Of a DNA stretch of 64,000 nt, positions 34,182 through 43,339 are shown piece after piece. Location: assembly GCA_050942825.1 (NCBI GenBank), contig JBMNOA010000001.1, positions 8,377-72,376 of the forward strand, in the 5' to 3' direction. The notes under the pieces are model-generated. The model saw only the letters and a program-made list of their open reading frames with translations, searched no databases and was not told the origin of the DNA. Position 1 is the first letter of the stretch. Each line of letters opens with the position of its first letter. The position numbers and the translations under genes are program-made. Source of the DNA: CAYRML01 sp050942825 (lineage in GTDB: Bacteria; Bacillota; Dehalobacteriia; UBA4068).

Positions 34182-35129
34182 CTAGTCAAACAAACGGCTT
34201 ACGGAAAGATTTTCGTGAATACGAATAATAGCTTCACCAATCAAGGGAGCCACAGAAAGAACCTTAATCTTAGAACATTCTCCTTGTCTTTGCTTGTTGA
34301 TGGGAATTGTATCTGTGGTCAAAACATGATCAATGACGGAATTTTCTAATCTTTCCAAGGCAGGAGGAGAAAAAACAGCATGCGTACAACAAGCATAGAT
34401 ATTCTCCGCACCCATCTCTTTCAAAACAGCGGCCCCTTTGGTAATAGTACCGGCTGTGTCTATGATATCATCTATCATAATAATGTTTTTATGGACTATA
34501 TCACCAATAACGTGCATAATCTCAGCTTGATTGGCTGCCGGACGCCGTTTATCAATAATGGCAATATCCACGCCTAGACGATTTGCTAAATTACGGGCTC
34601 TGGTCACACCACCTAAATCAGGAGAAACAACAACCAAATTTTCATTGGGGAGAGTTTTATAATATTCTGCCAACAAAGGTACACCCGGCAAATGATCAAC
34701 AGGTATATCAAAAAAACCTTCTATAGCATTAGCATGAAGATCTAATGTGATCATTCTGTCCGCCCCGGCAGCAGTCAAGAGGTTGGCCATTAATTTCGCT
34801 GTAATAGGATCACGGGCTTTTGATTTACGTTCCTGCCTGGCATAGCCGTAATAAGGAATAACAGCAGTTATCCTTTGGGCGGAAGCTCTGCGCATAGCAT
34901 CGATCATAATCAATAGTTCCATCATATGATCATTGACAGGATAACAAGTGGGCTGAACAATAAAAACATCAGCTCCCCGTACACTCTCACCGACTTCCAA
35001 AAATAACTCACCATCTTTAAAAGTCGTTACTCTGGAATCACCCACAGAAATCCCTAAATATTCTGCAATTTCTTCCGCCAAAGGCATATTGGCGTTGGCC
35101 GAAAAAAGTTTTAACTTGCTGTTACTCAT
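34182..35129 (-). CDS. prs: Ribose-phosphate pyrophosphokinase
   Basis: 315 residues from ATG 35129, which is 9 bases after GGAGG; a start at 35138 would lie on that site. Conserved blocks: FKDGELFLEVGESVRGADVF, ATP loop and RQERKSKARDPITAKL, PRPP loop MIDDIIDTAGTITKGA. It makes PRPP for nucleotides, His and Trp. It follows glmU by 125 bases, the classical order. Confidence 0.97.
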   Translation of the reverse strand: MSNSKLKLFSANANMPLAEEIAEYLGISVGDSRVTTFKDGELFLEVGESVRGADVFIVQPTCYPVNDHMMELLIMIDAMRRASAQRITAVIPYYGYARQERKSKARDPITAKLMANLLTAAGADRMITLDLHANAIEGFFDIPVDHLPGVPLLAEYYKTLPNENLVVVSPDLGGVTRARNLANRLGVDIAIIDKRRPAANQAEIMHVIGDIVHKNIIMIDDIIDTAGTITKGAAVLKEMGAENIYACCTHAVFSPPALERLENSVIDHVLTTDTIPINKQRQGECSKIKVLSVAPLIGEAIIRIHENLSVSRLFD

Positions 35130-35254
35130 TATCTTCATCCTCCATCTTACTAAACTCTGCCCTTAATTACAAAATACATCAATTTTTATTTATAAGACAA
35201 TAACCACTTTTCGATATTCTATCCCTAAGGCCCTTATCCTTTAAAAACTTTCCT

Positions 35255-36649
35255 TTAGCTATCTTCTTTTTTCTGAAGTATGAGCTTTCTCTTTCTGACG
35301 GCCCACTTATCAATATTTTTTTGTTCGCTTCTTTCTATGGCCAAAGCATCTTCAGGCACGTCTTTGCTAATAGAAGAACCAGCAGCGACAACAGCTCCTT
35401 TACCAATAGAAACAGGAGCGATAAGATTGGTATTACTGCCGATAAAGGCATTGTCATCAATGATGGTCAAATATTTATTAAATCCATCATAATTACAAGT
35501 AATTGTCCCGCAACCTATATTGACCCCGCTACCTATACGGCTGTCTCCAATATAACTCAAATGGGGTATTTTACTATTTTTGCCGACTTGAGTCTGCTTA
35601 GTCTCTACAAAACCGCCAACCTTGACATTATCGTCTAATACCGTACCGGGACGGAGATAAGAAAAAGGTCCTATCTGACAATTATTCCCTGTCTGACAAC
35701 CAATCATTACGGCCTGCTTGATTTGACAATTATCCCCAATCGAAGACTGAGAAATGTCGCAATTGGGACCTATGAGGCAATTTTTTCCGATAACAGTATG
35801 GCCGCGAAGAAAAGTATATGGCTCGATAATAGTATCGGGACCGACCTTTACATCCTCTTCTATATAAGTATTATTACTATCTATAATACCCACTCCAGCA
35901 GACAATAAGTTATGGTTTTTTCTCTGACGCAAAATTTGTGAAGCATAAGCCAATTGTAAGCGATCATTTACACCCATAACCTCATCACTATCGTCTAAAA
36001 GCATGCTGTTTATCAAATAGCCTTTATGAGCTAAAATTTCAATAATATCAGTGAGATAATATTCTTGCTGTTTATTATCATTTTTCAGATCGTCTATCAC
36101 AGACAGAAGCACTGGATAATCAAGACAATAAATAGCTGTATTTACCTCTTGGATTTTTTTTTGCTGATCCGTAGCATCCTTTTCCTCAACTATTTTTATT
36201 ACTTGACCGCGTTCATCTCTAATAATACGGCCGTAACCCGTGGGATCATCCATCATAGCGGATAATATTGTAGCAGCACTACCACTTTGTGTAAATTTGT
36301 GCACAAGTTTTTGCAAGGTGTCGGCTGTTATCAGTGGGGTATCACCGCAAAGAACTAAGATGCTTTGGCAATTTTTATCTATAACGGGTATAGCGCATTT
36401 CAAGGCATGACCTGTACCCAGCTGAGGTACCTGCAGAGCATAATCATAGCCCTCTCCCAAAGTATCTTGGATCTCTTTTGCCCCATGCCCAACTACTAAG
36501 ACGGTTTTTTGTACGCCACTTTTTAACACAGCATCTATAACAAAAGAAATCATAGCTTTGCCATTAGCCTGATGAAGGACTTTTGGGAGAGCAGATTTCA
36601 TTCTAGTTCCCTTTCCTGCCGCCAGTATAACTGCTGTAATAATGGACAT
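35255..36649 (-). CDS. glmU: Bifunctional GlcNAc-1-P uridyltransferase / GlcN-1-P acetyltransferase
   Basis: 464 residues. N-terminal pyrophosphorylase: LAAGKGTRMKSALPKVLH, GDTPLI and GYGRIIR. C-terminal left-handed beta helix from about 255 with hexapeptide repeats (IGPNCDI, VGGFVETKQ, IGCGTITCNYDGFNK). The acetyltransferase His and Lys region (YLRPGTVL, KVGGFVE) is in place. It makes UDP-GlcNAc for the cell wall. It sits between spoVG and prs. Confidence 0.97.
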   Translation of the reverse strand: MSIITAVILAAGKGTRMKSALPKVLHQANGKAMISFVIDAVLKSGVQKTVLVVGHGAKEIQDTLGEGYDYALQVPQLGTGHALKCAIPVIDKNCQSILVLCGDTPLITADTLQKLVHKFTQSGSAATILSAMMDDPTGYGRIIRDERGQVIKIVEEKDATDQQKKIQEVNTAIYCLDYPVLLSVIDDLKNDNKQQEYYLTDIIEILAHKGYLINSMLLDDSDEVMGVNDRLQLAYASQILRQRKNHNLLSAGVGIIDSNNTYIEEDVKVGPDTIIEPYTFLRGHTVIGKNCLIGPNCDISQSSIGDNCQIKQAVMIGCQTGNNCQIGPFSYLRPGTVLDDNVKVGGFVETKQTQVGKNSKIPHLSYIGDSRIGSGVNIGCGTITCNYDGFNKYLTIIDDNAFIGSNTNLIAPVSIGKGAVVAAGSSISKDVPEDALAIERSEQKNIDKWAVRKRKLILQKKEDS

Positions 36650-36693
36650 ACAACCACTCCTTTAATTTCTGTTGAATATTAATATTATACAGC

Positions 36694-36732
36694 AAAAATA
36701 TCGGAGAGCAAAGAGTAGCTCCCCGATATTTT
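36694..36732 (-). terminator. Terminator between spoVG and glmU
   Basis: AAAATATCGG(G)GAGC-type stem with matching CCGATATTTT arm. T-runs follow on the minus strand. Confidence 0.7.
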
Positions 36733-36756
36733 GATAATTTATTAAATTTGCTTGGA

Positions 36757-37083
36757 TTAGGCCAATTCTTCCTGGGATTGATCTTCTGAATTTTGTTCTT
36801 CTTCCTCAGCTTGGATAGCATCTCGATTTTCAAGGGCTTCCTGATATTTTTCCAAAACTTTATTTTGAATAATATTTCTTGCTTCTTGAGAAATGGGATG
36901 TGCAATATCCCTAAATTCGCCATTAGCTGTTTTTCTGCTAGGCATAGCCACAAACAATCCGCTTTGACCATCAACTACCTTTACATCATGAATAACAAAA
37001 GCATTATCAATAGTTACAGAAGCAATAGCCTTCATTTTTCCCTCAGCTAATAACTTTCTTACTCTTACGTCAGTTATATCCAT
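36757..37083 (-). CDS. spoVG: SpoVG-family RNA/DNA-binding regulator
   Basis: 108 residues. It starts MDITDVRVRKLLAEGKMKAI and has FVIHDVKVVDGQSGLFVAMP and DIAHPISQEARNIIQ, all SpoVG hallmarks. The last 20 residues are acidic (EEEEQNSEDQSQEE), a common tail. SpoVG is a global regulator present also in non-sporulating species, so it does not prove sporulation. It is first in the spoVG-glmU-prs group. AAGGAGG precedes the ATG. Confidence 0.97.
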   Translation of the reverse strand: MDITDVRVRKLLAEGKMKAIASVTIDNAFVIHDVKVVDGQSGLFVAMPSRKTANGEFRDIAHPISQEARNIIQNKVLEKYQEALENRDAIQAEEEEQNSEDQSQEELA

Positions 37084-37248
37084 ATTTAGTTCCTCCTTGA
37101 TGAAAATTTAATAAATAATCCCCTTTTATACAATTACTCTGAATTTTTAGAAAACCCTTTTTTTTATAAAAATTTTTCCTGTTTTATGCATATTTATAAA
37201 AAAAATATCGTTTTTACTATCATTTTTTTATATATTGAATTTTTTTCT

Positions 37249-37276
37249 TTGCAAAAATAAAAAATAGGTATATAAT
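37249..37276 (+). promoter_or_regulatory. Promoter of the corA leader
   Basis: TTGCAA (37249-37254), 16-base spacer, TATAAT (37271-37276). Transcription from about 37283 gives a 300-base leader before corA. Confidence 0.7.
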
Positions 37277-37282
37277 GTATAG

Positions 37283-37581
37283 ATGCATAGAGGATATGTA
37301 CAAAAAGGCTGCCTTAGAGGACAAACGGCCACAGCGTCTCTAGCGGCTATCCAATGTAACCAGATCACATTCTGATTGTACAGGAACCAAAATTGTAATA
37401 ACGGCATATATCATTTATTATGCTAACTCTTATGAGAATAATCTTGTGATAAATTATGGGAGGTGAGTCCATGGACGGCGACCCTGGCAGTAGACAGCTT
37501 AATCAACAGAATATAAATTTCCGGGGGAGCTATTGGCAAACCACCAGCATAATCCTCCGGTAAATCAAGGAGGGATAAAAT
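37283..37581 (+). promoter_or_regulatory. Structured corA leader with alternative hairpins
   Basis: Upstream part: TGTACAA (37297-37303) pairs with TTGTACA (37376-37382), enclosing a TAGAG/CTCTA hairpin and a CAGA/TCTG hairpin. Downstream part: CCGGGGGA (37521-37528) pairs with TCCTCCGG (37553-37560), but ATCCTCC (37552-37558) can also pair with the corA ribosome site GGAGGGAT (37569-37576). The two are exclusive, as in translation-controlling leaders. It matches none of the magnesium leaders I know (M-box absent). Confidence 0.55.
37471..37563 (+). CDS. 30-residue leader peptide upstream of corA
   Basis: ATG 37471 follows an ideal GGGAGGTGA at 5-6 bases. The frame encodes 30 residues (MDGDPGSRQLNQQNINFRGS then YWQTTSIILR) and stops at 37561-37563, 18 bases before the corA ATG. 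Both pairing partners that control the corA ribosome site lie inside or next to it, so translating ribosomes would melt them. I infer a corL/mgtL-like regulatory ORF. The peptide resembles no protein I know. Confidence 0.5.
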   Translation: MDGDPGSRQLNQQNINFRGSYWQTTSIILR

Positions 37582-38508
37582 ATGATTTTCACTTACAATA
37601 CTGTAGACGATAAGCTCGTTTGCTGCAATCAATTCCCTAAGGGATGTTGGATAAACCTTATTAATCCTACCGAGCCAGAAATACAAAGAGTAGTAAATGA
37701 AACGGGCTTGGATTACGATTTTTTGAAATATCCTTTAGATGATGAAGAAATTCCCCGCATAGAAGTAGAAGAAGATCAAGTAATGATCATTTTCAATATC
37801 CCCATTATTGAAGACGGCGAAGTGATATATGATACTATACCGTTAGGAATTATTCTTAATGATGATTATATCGTTACAGTTTGTCTGGAAGATGCAGATC
37901 TCTTGCAAGAATTTACTTCCGGGCGCATCAAAGGCTGGGCCACTTTTAAAAAGACCCGCTTTATTTTTCAGCTTTTGCATCGCAAAACAACTCTATTTCT
38001 CAAATATTTGCGCGATATCCATCGACGTACCAGCGAGATCGAAAATACCTTACGTCAATCCATGAAAAACAAGCAATTGATCCATTTGCTCAATTTACAA
38101 AAAAGCCTGGTTTATTTCAGCACGGCACTGAGGGCCAATGCTAAAGTTATGGAGAGGCTTTTGCGCAGCAAAGCCATAAAAATGTATGAGGAAGATGAAG
38201 ATTTATTAGAGGATGTCATCATCGAAAACCGTCAGGCTATCGAAATGGCCGATGTCTACAGCAACATTTCATCCAGCACCATGAGTGCTTTTGCTTCACT
38301 TATCTCCAATAATTTGAATATCGTCATGCGATTTTTAACCGCCATCACGATTATTCTGGCTATACCAACTATGCTATCAAGTTTCTGGGGTATGAATGTA
38401 CCTGTACCAATGACTGACAACCCCATTGCTTTTACTATTATTGTTTTAGTTGCTGCCGCTTCTTGTTTGATCGCAGTACGTCTTTTAATCAAGAAAGATC
38501 TATTTTAA
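37582..38508 (+). CDS. corA: CorA-family divalent cation transporter
   Basis: 308 residues. Large cytosolic N-terminal domain (about 1-245), then two membrane helices near the C-terminus. The signature loop motif is FWGMNVPVP between them. KKDLF ends the chain with the usual basic tail. It forms a pentamer and imports Mg or other divalent metals such as Co and Ni. The ribosome site AAGGAGGG is 7 bases before ATG. Regulation by the leader described above is likely. Its 3' end is part of a 48-base inverted repeat. Confidence 0.93.
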   Translation: MIFTYNTVDDKLVCCNQFPKGCWINLINPTEPEIQRVVNETGLDYDFLKYPLDDEEIPRIEVEEDQVMIIFNIPIIEDGEVIYDTIPLGIILNDDYIVTVCLEDADLLQEFTSGRIKGWATFKKTRFIFQLLHRKTTLFLKYLRDIHRRTSEIENTLRQSMKNKQLIHLLNLQKSLVYFSTALRANAKVMERLLRSKAIKMYEEDEDLLEDVIIENRQAIEMADVYSNISSSTMSAFASLISNNLNIVMRFLTAITIILAIPTMLSSFWGMNVPVPMTDNPIAFTIIVLVAAASCLIAVRLLIKKDLF

Positions 38509-38541
38509 AAATATCGTCAGATATTTTTAAAATAGATCTTT
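38494..38541. repeat. Perfect inverted repeat spanning the corA stop
   Basis: Two 22-base arms (38494-38515 and 38520-38541, arm beginning AAAGATCTATTTT) around GTCA. The left arm encodes the last corA codons and stop. No T-run follows. Confidence 0.9.
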
Positions 38542-38577
38542 AGAAGTTTCAAAGCCGCTATAATAACATGCCAGCTA

Positions 38578-38610
38578 TAAAAGGACTGAGTTTTCTCAAT
38601 CCTTTTTTTT
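38578..38610 (+). terminator. Terminator between convergent corA and ispE
   Basis: AAGGACTGAG-TTTT-CTCAATCCTT (one mismatch) followed by eight T on the plus strand. Confidence 0.8.
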
Positions 38611-38613
38611 ATT

Positions 38614-39447
38614 TTATAAAGTATGGCAAACCTTAACAAAAGGCCAAATTTTTAATAATTTTTTTTGAACTGCCAGAGCTGTTTCCTCATCGGGGGCCAA
38701 GCCAAAAACTGTAGGGCCACTACCGGACATTAAAGGATATAAACCACAGGCGGCCATCTCAAACTTTATTTTGGCTATTTGAGGATATTTTTCAATTGTG
38801 ACAGTTTCTAAGAAATTTATCAAAAGGGGCCCGATATATTGTGGTTCTCCAAATAATAAGGCTTCTATTAAAGCTTGAGTATGGGGACGTTTCTTGACTT
38901 TTTTGGGAGAAAATTCTTTATAGATCTCTGCGGTGGATACGGAAAACCCGGGATTAATTAGTAAAAGATGTTGCCTGGGCAAAGGTGGTAAGGGGGTTAA
39001 AACCTCCCCTATCCCTTCCGCCAGAGCCGCGCCTTTAAGGAGACAAAAAGGGATATCTGAACCCAATTTGAGTGCTAATTCCCTCAATTGATGATGAGAC
39101 ATACCTAAGTCAAAAAGCTGATTAGCTCCTTTTAATACGGCTGCAGCATCAGTGGAGCCTCCCGCTAAACCGGCGGCTATAGGAATATTCTTTTCTATCT
39201 TGATAGACAAATGCTGATTTAACCCCAATTCTTTTTTTAAAAGTAACCAGGCCTTTAAAGCAATATTATCTTCATTGGTAGGTAAACCGGCATTACTTGT
39301 AATAGAATCAACCTCGGATTCTTCCAATTTGACGATATCCATCAGCGATATCTGCTGCATAATCATCTGTAAAAGATGGTAACCATCTGGTCGTTTTCCA
39401 ACTATTTCCAAAGACCAATTGATTTTAGCTGGCGCATTAATAATCAT
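38614..39447 (-). CDS. ispE: 4-diphosphocytidyl-2-C-methyl-D-erythritol kinase
   Basis: 277 residues. GHMP kinase: APAKINWSLEIVGKRPDGYH near the N-terminus, ATP motif PIAAGLAGGSTDAAA (about 90-105), and the C-terminal LMSGSGPTVFGL. It catalyses the ATP-dependent step of the MEP isoprenoid pathway. It starts 15 bases after the nadE stop on the same strand. It feeds the precursors used by the prenyltransferase at 24 kb. Confidence 0.96.
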   Translation of the reverse strand: MIINAPAKINWSLEIVGKRPDGYHLLQMIMQQISLMDIVKLEESEVDSITSNAGLPTNEDNIALKAWLLLKKELGLNQHLSIKIEKNIPIAAGLAGGSTDAAAVLKGANQLFDLGMSHHQLRELALKLGSDIPFCLLKGAALAEGIGEVLTPLPPLPRQHLLLINPGFSVSTAEIYKEFSPKKVKKRPHTQALIEALLFGEPQYIGPLLINFLETVTIEKYPQIAKIKFEMAACGLYPLMSGSGPTVFGLAPDEETALAVQKKLLKIWPFVKVCHTL

Positions 39448-39461
39448 GTCAAATTTTCCTC

Positions 39462-41189
39462 CTATTTCAATTGCTCCTTCAGCTCTAAATAGTGGCGGCT
39501 AAAATATGGTACGGCTTGCACTTCTCCTTTAGCTTCTCCAAACGGATGGGCTGATAAAGCTAAAAGAGGCGGGCTTTGGATTCTTTTAGCCGTACCTGTG
39601 CGACGATACATTTTCCACCAATATTCCAAATCAGCAATAAATTGTTCGCTGTCGGGGAAATATTTTTTCAACAAATTTTTTTGACAACCAATATTCTCTT
39701 CCAAAACTCCGTTAATATACAAAGATAATATATCGGCAGGTGTCGCTTTTTCCTCCACCCAGCTACGCAGCAAATAATCATGATAGGGATAAAGCAATGG
39801 ATCCCCTTTGCCTTCCTCCACAGCTTGATTGAGTGAAAGCTCGGCCGAGGGACGAATAGATGCAATAGATTGCAGATACGAAGCAGCAGCCGGAAAGACT
39901 TTTTGTGCAAAAGCTGCCGCTTGATAGACCTCATGTTTCCATAAATCGGCAGTGGCAGCAAAAGCCCCTGCCAGATCTCCGTAAAAAGTAGCATAACCAA
40001 CAGTTAATTCAGCCTTATTGCTATTACAGGTAAACACGGCATTCCAAGCGGCCGCTGCCGCTGCTAAGATTCTGGCGGAGCGGTCTCTGGCTTGAATATT
40101 TTCTGCCACAGCAGGAGTAATAGAGATTTTCCATTCTTTTTGATCCGGGGCTGTGATAATAGTATCTTCGAATTGATTTATCGTAGCCTGCCATGACTGT
40201 TCAATAGGTATCACCGCATAATGAGCTTTTAAAGCATTAGCTAATTGATGGGAAAGAGATTGCGTAATATCACTATTATAGCGGCTGGGCATATTGATCA
40301 ATAAAACATTCTCACCACCCAAGGCATCTATATAAATACAAGCAGCCAAAGCTGAGTCTATACCACCGGAAAGACCAATAACAGCTTTGGAAACTCCTAT
40401 AGAAGACATAAAGTTTTTAACTCCGAATACACAAGCCTTATAAATACATTCATCAGCAGCCAAAGGCTTGGTAATTTCATTACCCATGTAGACACCGTCT
40501 GTAAAAAGAGGCGCCGACAAAATCTTATGGCCGTTGGCATCATAAATGGAACTGCCCCCGGGACAAAGCCAAAAAGCCTTTCCGCTACCTACTAGAGTAC
40601 AACTATTGGCAAATACATATGGGCAGCCATATTTTTTTGCTATAGCGCTATAATCGAATTTATGACCTAGAATAAGAGGAATTTGTGCTAAATTAAAAAT
40701 AATTTCGGCATCATCTATTGGGGAAGGCAATTCCTTTGCCTGCCAATCACCCATAAGAAAGGCGGCTCGATAAGAGCGGCCGTTCAACGCGATGGTCATT
40801 ATTTGTCCATCGCATAAATCATGACCGGCAAAGAACCTATCTCCATCCGGGAAATTTGAAGCGGCAACAAAAGCCGGTAAACGCTTTAAAAGGCCGTCCT
40901 GTGCCAGATAACAAGCATTTTCCAGTTTGCCGTCATAAGCTATATTACCAAAAATGATGCTGATCCCCTGAGCTTTTTCGGCCAGCTTGTCCCCCCAATA
41001 CAGACAATCATCAATAAAACCTTTATCCAGCCAATTATCCCCGGCATAAACACCGGAAATGACTAACTGAGGTAAAACAATGATATCGGCTCCCTTTTGT
41101 TTAGCAGATATCACAAGCTCCACGGCTCTGTTATAATTCTGCTGTAAATCAGTTGATAAAACAGCCATTTGGCCTAAAGCAATATTCAT
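39462..41189 (-). CDS. nadE: NAD synthetase with degenerate nitrilase domain
   Basis: 575 residues from ATG 41189 (GGGGTGATTTG upstream). The N-terminal nitrilase-fold domain is about 1-240, the synthetase domain about 255-575 with the P-loop SGGIDSALAACIY. In glutamine-dependent NadE the amidase triad is Glu, Lys, Cys. Here the PEL motif reads LPQLVISG (Gln for Glu) and the ICED motif reads LMGDW (no Cys), while the Lys region KRLP is shortened. The fold is kept but the glutaminase is probably dead, so ammonia would be the nitrogen donor. It lies between a patatin gene and ispE. Confidence 0.88.
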   Translation of the reverse strand: MNIALGQMAVLSTDLQQNYNRAVELVISAKQKGADIIVLPQLVISGVYAGDNWLDKGFIDDCLYWGDKLAEKAQGISIIFGNIAYDGKLENACYLAQDGLLKRLPAFVAASNFPDGDRFFAGHDLCDGQIMTIALNGRSYRAAFLMGDWQAKELPSPIDDAEIIFNLAQIPLILGHKFDYSAIAKKYGCPYVFANSCTLVGSGKAFWLCPGGSSIYDANGHKILSAPLFTDGVYMGNEITKPLAADECIYKACVFGVKNFMSSIGVSKAVIGLSGGIDSALAACIYIDALGGENVLLINMPSRYNSDITQSLSHQLANALKAHYAVIPIEQSWQATINQFEDTIITAPDQKEWKISITPAVAENIQARDRSARILAAAAAAWNAVFTCNSNKAELTVGYATFYGDLAGAFAATADLWKHEVYQAAAFAQKVFPAAASYLQSIASIRPSAELSLNQAVEEGKGDPLLYPYHDYLLRSWVEEKATPADILSLYINGVLEENIGCQKNLLKKYFPDSEQFIADLEYWWKMYRRTGTAKRIQSPPLLALSAHPFGEAKGEVQAVPYFSRHYLELKEQLK

Positions 41190-41193
41190 CAAA

Positions 41194-42006
41194 TCACCCC
41201 TTATTCAGTTCAACAGTTCTTGCTTTTATTATTGTGATAATTTTATCTATATTTTTTCTGGCACATTTTTCACCCATAATGCTGCATTCCCTGACCATTC
41301 TTTTATTCAAAAAGGTGGTTGGTTTAGTGATAGGGTTAAGGATAATATCTGCATCTATTTTTTGATTGGCATAGGCCATTATTTCCATAGAACGGGAAAT
41401 GGTTTCAATCATATTTTTGGGCTCGTTATGGCCTTGATAAAGCAAATTTATACCAATAACCACATCAGCGCCTAGATCTCTTAAAACATCACCGGGACAA
41501 TTATCTAAAAGATAGCCGTCTGCCAAAAGCATATCGTCATATTTTACCGGAGTGATCACTCCGGGAACGGCAGAAGATGCCCTAACGGCTTTGGCAATAT
41601 TACCCTTTGAGAAAATAATTTTTTGCCAAGAAACCAAGTCGACAGCAATAATGCGCAAAGGCATTGGCAAATCCTCAATGTTAGCATCTTTGGTACAAAC
41701 CCTGATTAGCTCCTCATAATCATGGCAGGGCATAAAGCCCATTTTTGAAGGTCTCACTTTCATCAATTCGTCTAAAGACACGGAGGCAAAAAGCTCTTTT
41801 ATATTATTTGCACTATAACCGCAAGCATATAAGGAAGCTATAGCGGCACCAATAGAGCTTCCAGCAACCATATGGATAGGGATTTGATATTCTTCAAGAA
41901 CTTTTAATATACCGACATGAGCCGCTCCTTTGATACCGCCGGCGCCAAAGGCCACACCAATTTTTGGTAAAATGCTGTCTCTTTGCTCTCTTATTGATGC
42001 AGGCAT
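41194..42006 (-). CDS. Patatin-like phospholipase
   Basis: 270 residues. Oxyanion loop GAGGIKGAAHVG (about 19-30), nucleophile motif GSSIG (about 50) and the catalytic Asp in LLADGYLLDN, the Ser-Asp dyad of the RssA/YlbK group. There is no signal peptide, so it acts in the cytoplasm on membrane lipids or lysophospholipids. It ends 5 bases before the nadE start, so the two are probably co-transcribed. The substrate is not known. Confidence 0.9.
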   Translation of the reverse strand: MPASIREQRDSILPKIGVAFGAGGIKGAAHVGILKVLEEYQIPIHMVAGSSIGAAIASLYACGYSANNIKELFASVSLDELMKVRPSKMGFMPCHDYEELIRVCTKDANIEDLPMPLRIIAVDLVSWQKIIFSKGNIAKAVRASSAVPGVITPVKYDDMLLADGYLLDNCPGDVLRDLGADVVIGINLLYQGHNEPKNMIETISRSMEIMAYANQKIDADIILNPITKPTTFLNKRMVRECSIMGEKCARKNIDKIITIIKARTVELNKG

Positions 42007-42044
42007 ATATAATCATCCCTTTTTGCAGCTTTATATTATGAATC

Positions 42045-42073
42045 AAATGCCTGCCTTTGGTGGGCAGGCATTT
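42045..42073 (-). terminator. Hairpin after dapL
   Basis: AAATGCCTGCC-CACCAA-AGGCAGGCATTT type stem between dapL and the patatin gene. The T-run is weak, so termination may be partial. Confidence 0.5.
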
Positions 42074-42116
42074 ACTTATCTAAGATATTTTAACCTAACA
42101 AGATCTTTTCTAGTGA

Positions 42117-43292
42117 TTAAAAAATAACTTCCTTTAATACTTTTTTCATTCTTGCTATAGCTTCTTTCATTCTATCTTCATTAACAGTCAAGGTGGCTCT
42201 AAAGTATCCTTCTCCGCCCGCACCGTAACCATTACCCGGCGTAATAATAACACCGGCTTTTTCTAAAATGAATTCTGCAAAAGAAGCTGAGGTATAACCT
42301 TTGGGCACAGGAGCCCATACATAAAAAGTGGCTTTGGGCATTGGCAAATTCCAGCCCATATCATTAAGACCGCCTACCAAGATATCCCGGCGTGCCGCAT
42401 ACATCTTTTTCAGACTTTCCACAGTATCATATGAATTATTCAAGCCGGCAATACCTGCATATTGCACAGCCTGAAAGGCGCCGGAATCAACATTCGATTT
42501 GTAGCGGGCCAAAGCAGCAACAGCTTTAGCATTACCGGCTACCCAGGCAATACGCCAACCCGTCATATTAAAAGGTTTAGAGCAGGAATTAAACTCTATA
42601 GCCACATCTTTGGCTCCGGGAAGTTGTAAAATGCTGGGAGCAACATAGTCATCATAGGTCATCTCACTATAAGCGTTATCAAAGCAGATAAGAATATCGT
42701 GTTCTTTGGCAAAAGCCAGAGCCTCTTCCAAAAAGGATATATCGGCAATAGCCCCGGTAGGATTATTAGGATAATTGAGCCAGAGTATCTTAGCCCTATT
42801 AAGTATATCAGAGGGAATAGCCTTTAGGTCAGGCAAAAAGCCATTTTGGGGATCTAACGGCATATAATAAGGTTCACCACCGGCCAGCATGGCAGCAGTA
42901 CTGTAAACAGGATAAGCCGGATCAGGAACTAAGACAACATCGCCGGGATCCACATAACAATAATGGATATTGGCTATACCTTCTTTGGAACCGATCAAAG
43001 AGCATATCTCCGTTTTTGGGTCCAAATCCACTTCAAAACGCCTTTTATACCAATCCGCCACTGCCTGACGGTAAGACATCATTCCGGCGGAAGACGGATA
43101 CTGATGATTTTCGGTATTGGATAATTCTTTGATCATGGCATCAATAATAAATTGCGGCGTAGGGCTATCAGGATCCCCTATACCCAAGCTGATAATATCA
43201 ACACCAGCTTCTTTAGCCTCAGCAATTTTTTGCTCGATACGAGCAAATAAATAAGGGGGGATTTTGTGCATTCTTTTAGCTTCAGCTTTCAT
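42117..43292 (-). CDS. dapL: LL-diaminopimelate aminotransferase
   Basis: 391 residues, class I/II aminotransferase fold. PLP Lys in EFNSCSKPFNMTGWRIAWV. The N-terminal segment IPPYLFARIEQKIAEAKEAG followed by SLGIGDPDSPTP fits DapL rather than aspartate aminotransferases. It converts tetrahydrodipicolinate directly to LL-DAP, skipping the succinyl and acetyl routes. The next gene on the strand upstream is dapF, which uses that product, so the pathway assignment is well supported by context. Confidence 0.93.
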   Translation of the reverse strand: MKAEAKRMHKIPPYLFARIEQKIAEAKEAGVDIISLGIGDPDSPTPQFIIDAMIKELSNTENHQYPSSAGMMSYRQAVADWYKRRFEVDLDPKTEICSLIGSKEGIANIHYCYVDPGDVVLVPDPAYPVYSTAAMLAGGEPYYMPLDPQNGFLPDLKAIPSDILNRAKILWLNYPNNPTGAIADISFLEEALAFAKEHDILICFDNAYSEMTYDDYVAPSILQLPGAKDVAIEFNSCSKPFNMTGWRIAWVAGNAKAVAALARYKSNVDSGAFQAVQYAGIAGLNNSYDTVESLKKMYAARRDILVGGLNDMGWNLPMPKATFYVWAPVPKGYTSASFAEFILEKAGVIITPGNGYGAGGEGYFRATLTVNEDRMKEAIARMKKVLKEVIF

Positions 43293-43339
43293 AAAAACCT
43301 CCTAGATATTAAATATTTTATGTCTTTAAATTTATTATG

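Noticed and set aside
37400..37581. M-box, ydaO-type or fluoride riboswitch for corA
   Set aside because: Short similarities such as GGTGAG and CGGGGGA occur, but the conserved order and core motifs of these classes are absent.
37423..37686. 87-codon ORF on the minus strand over the corA leader and start
   Set aside because: It is antisense to the corA start with no site of its own. The plus strand carries clear signals.
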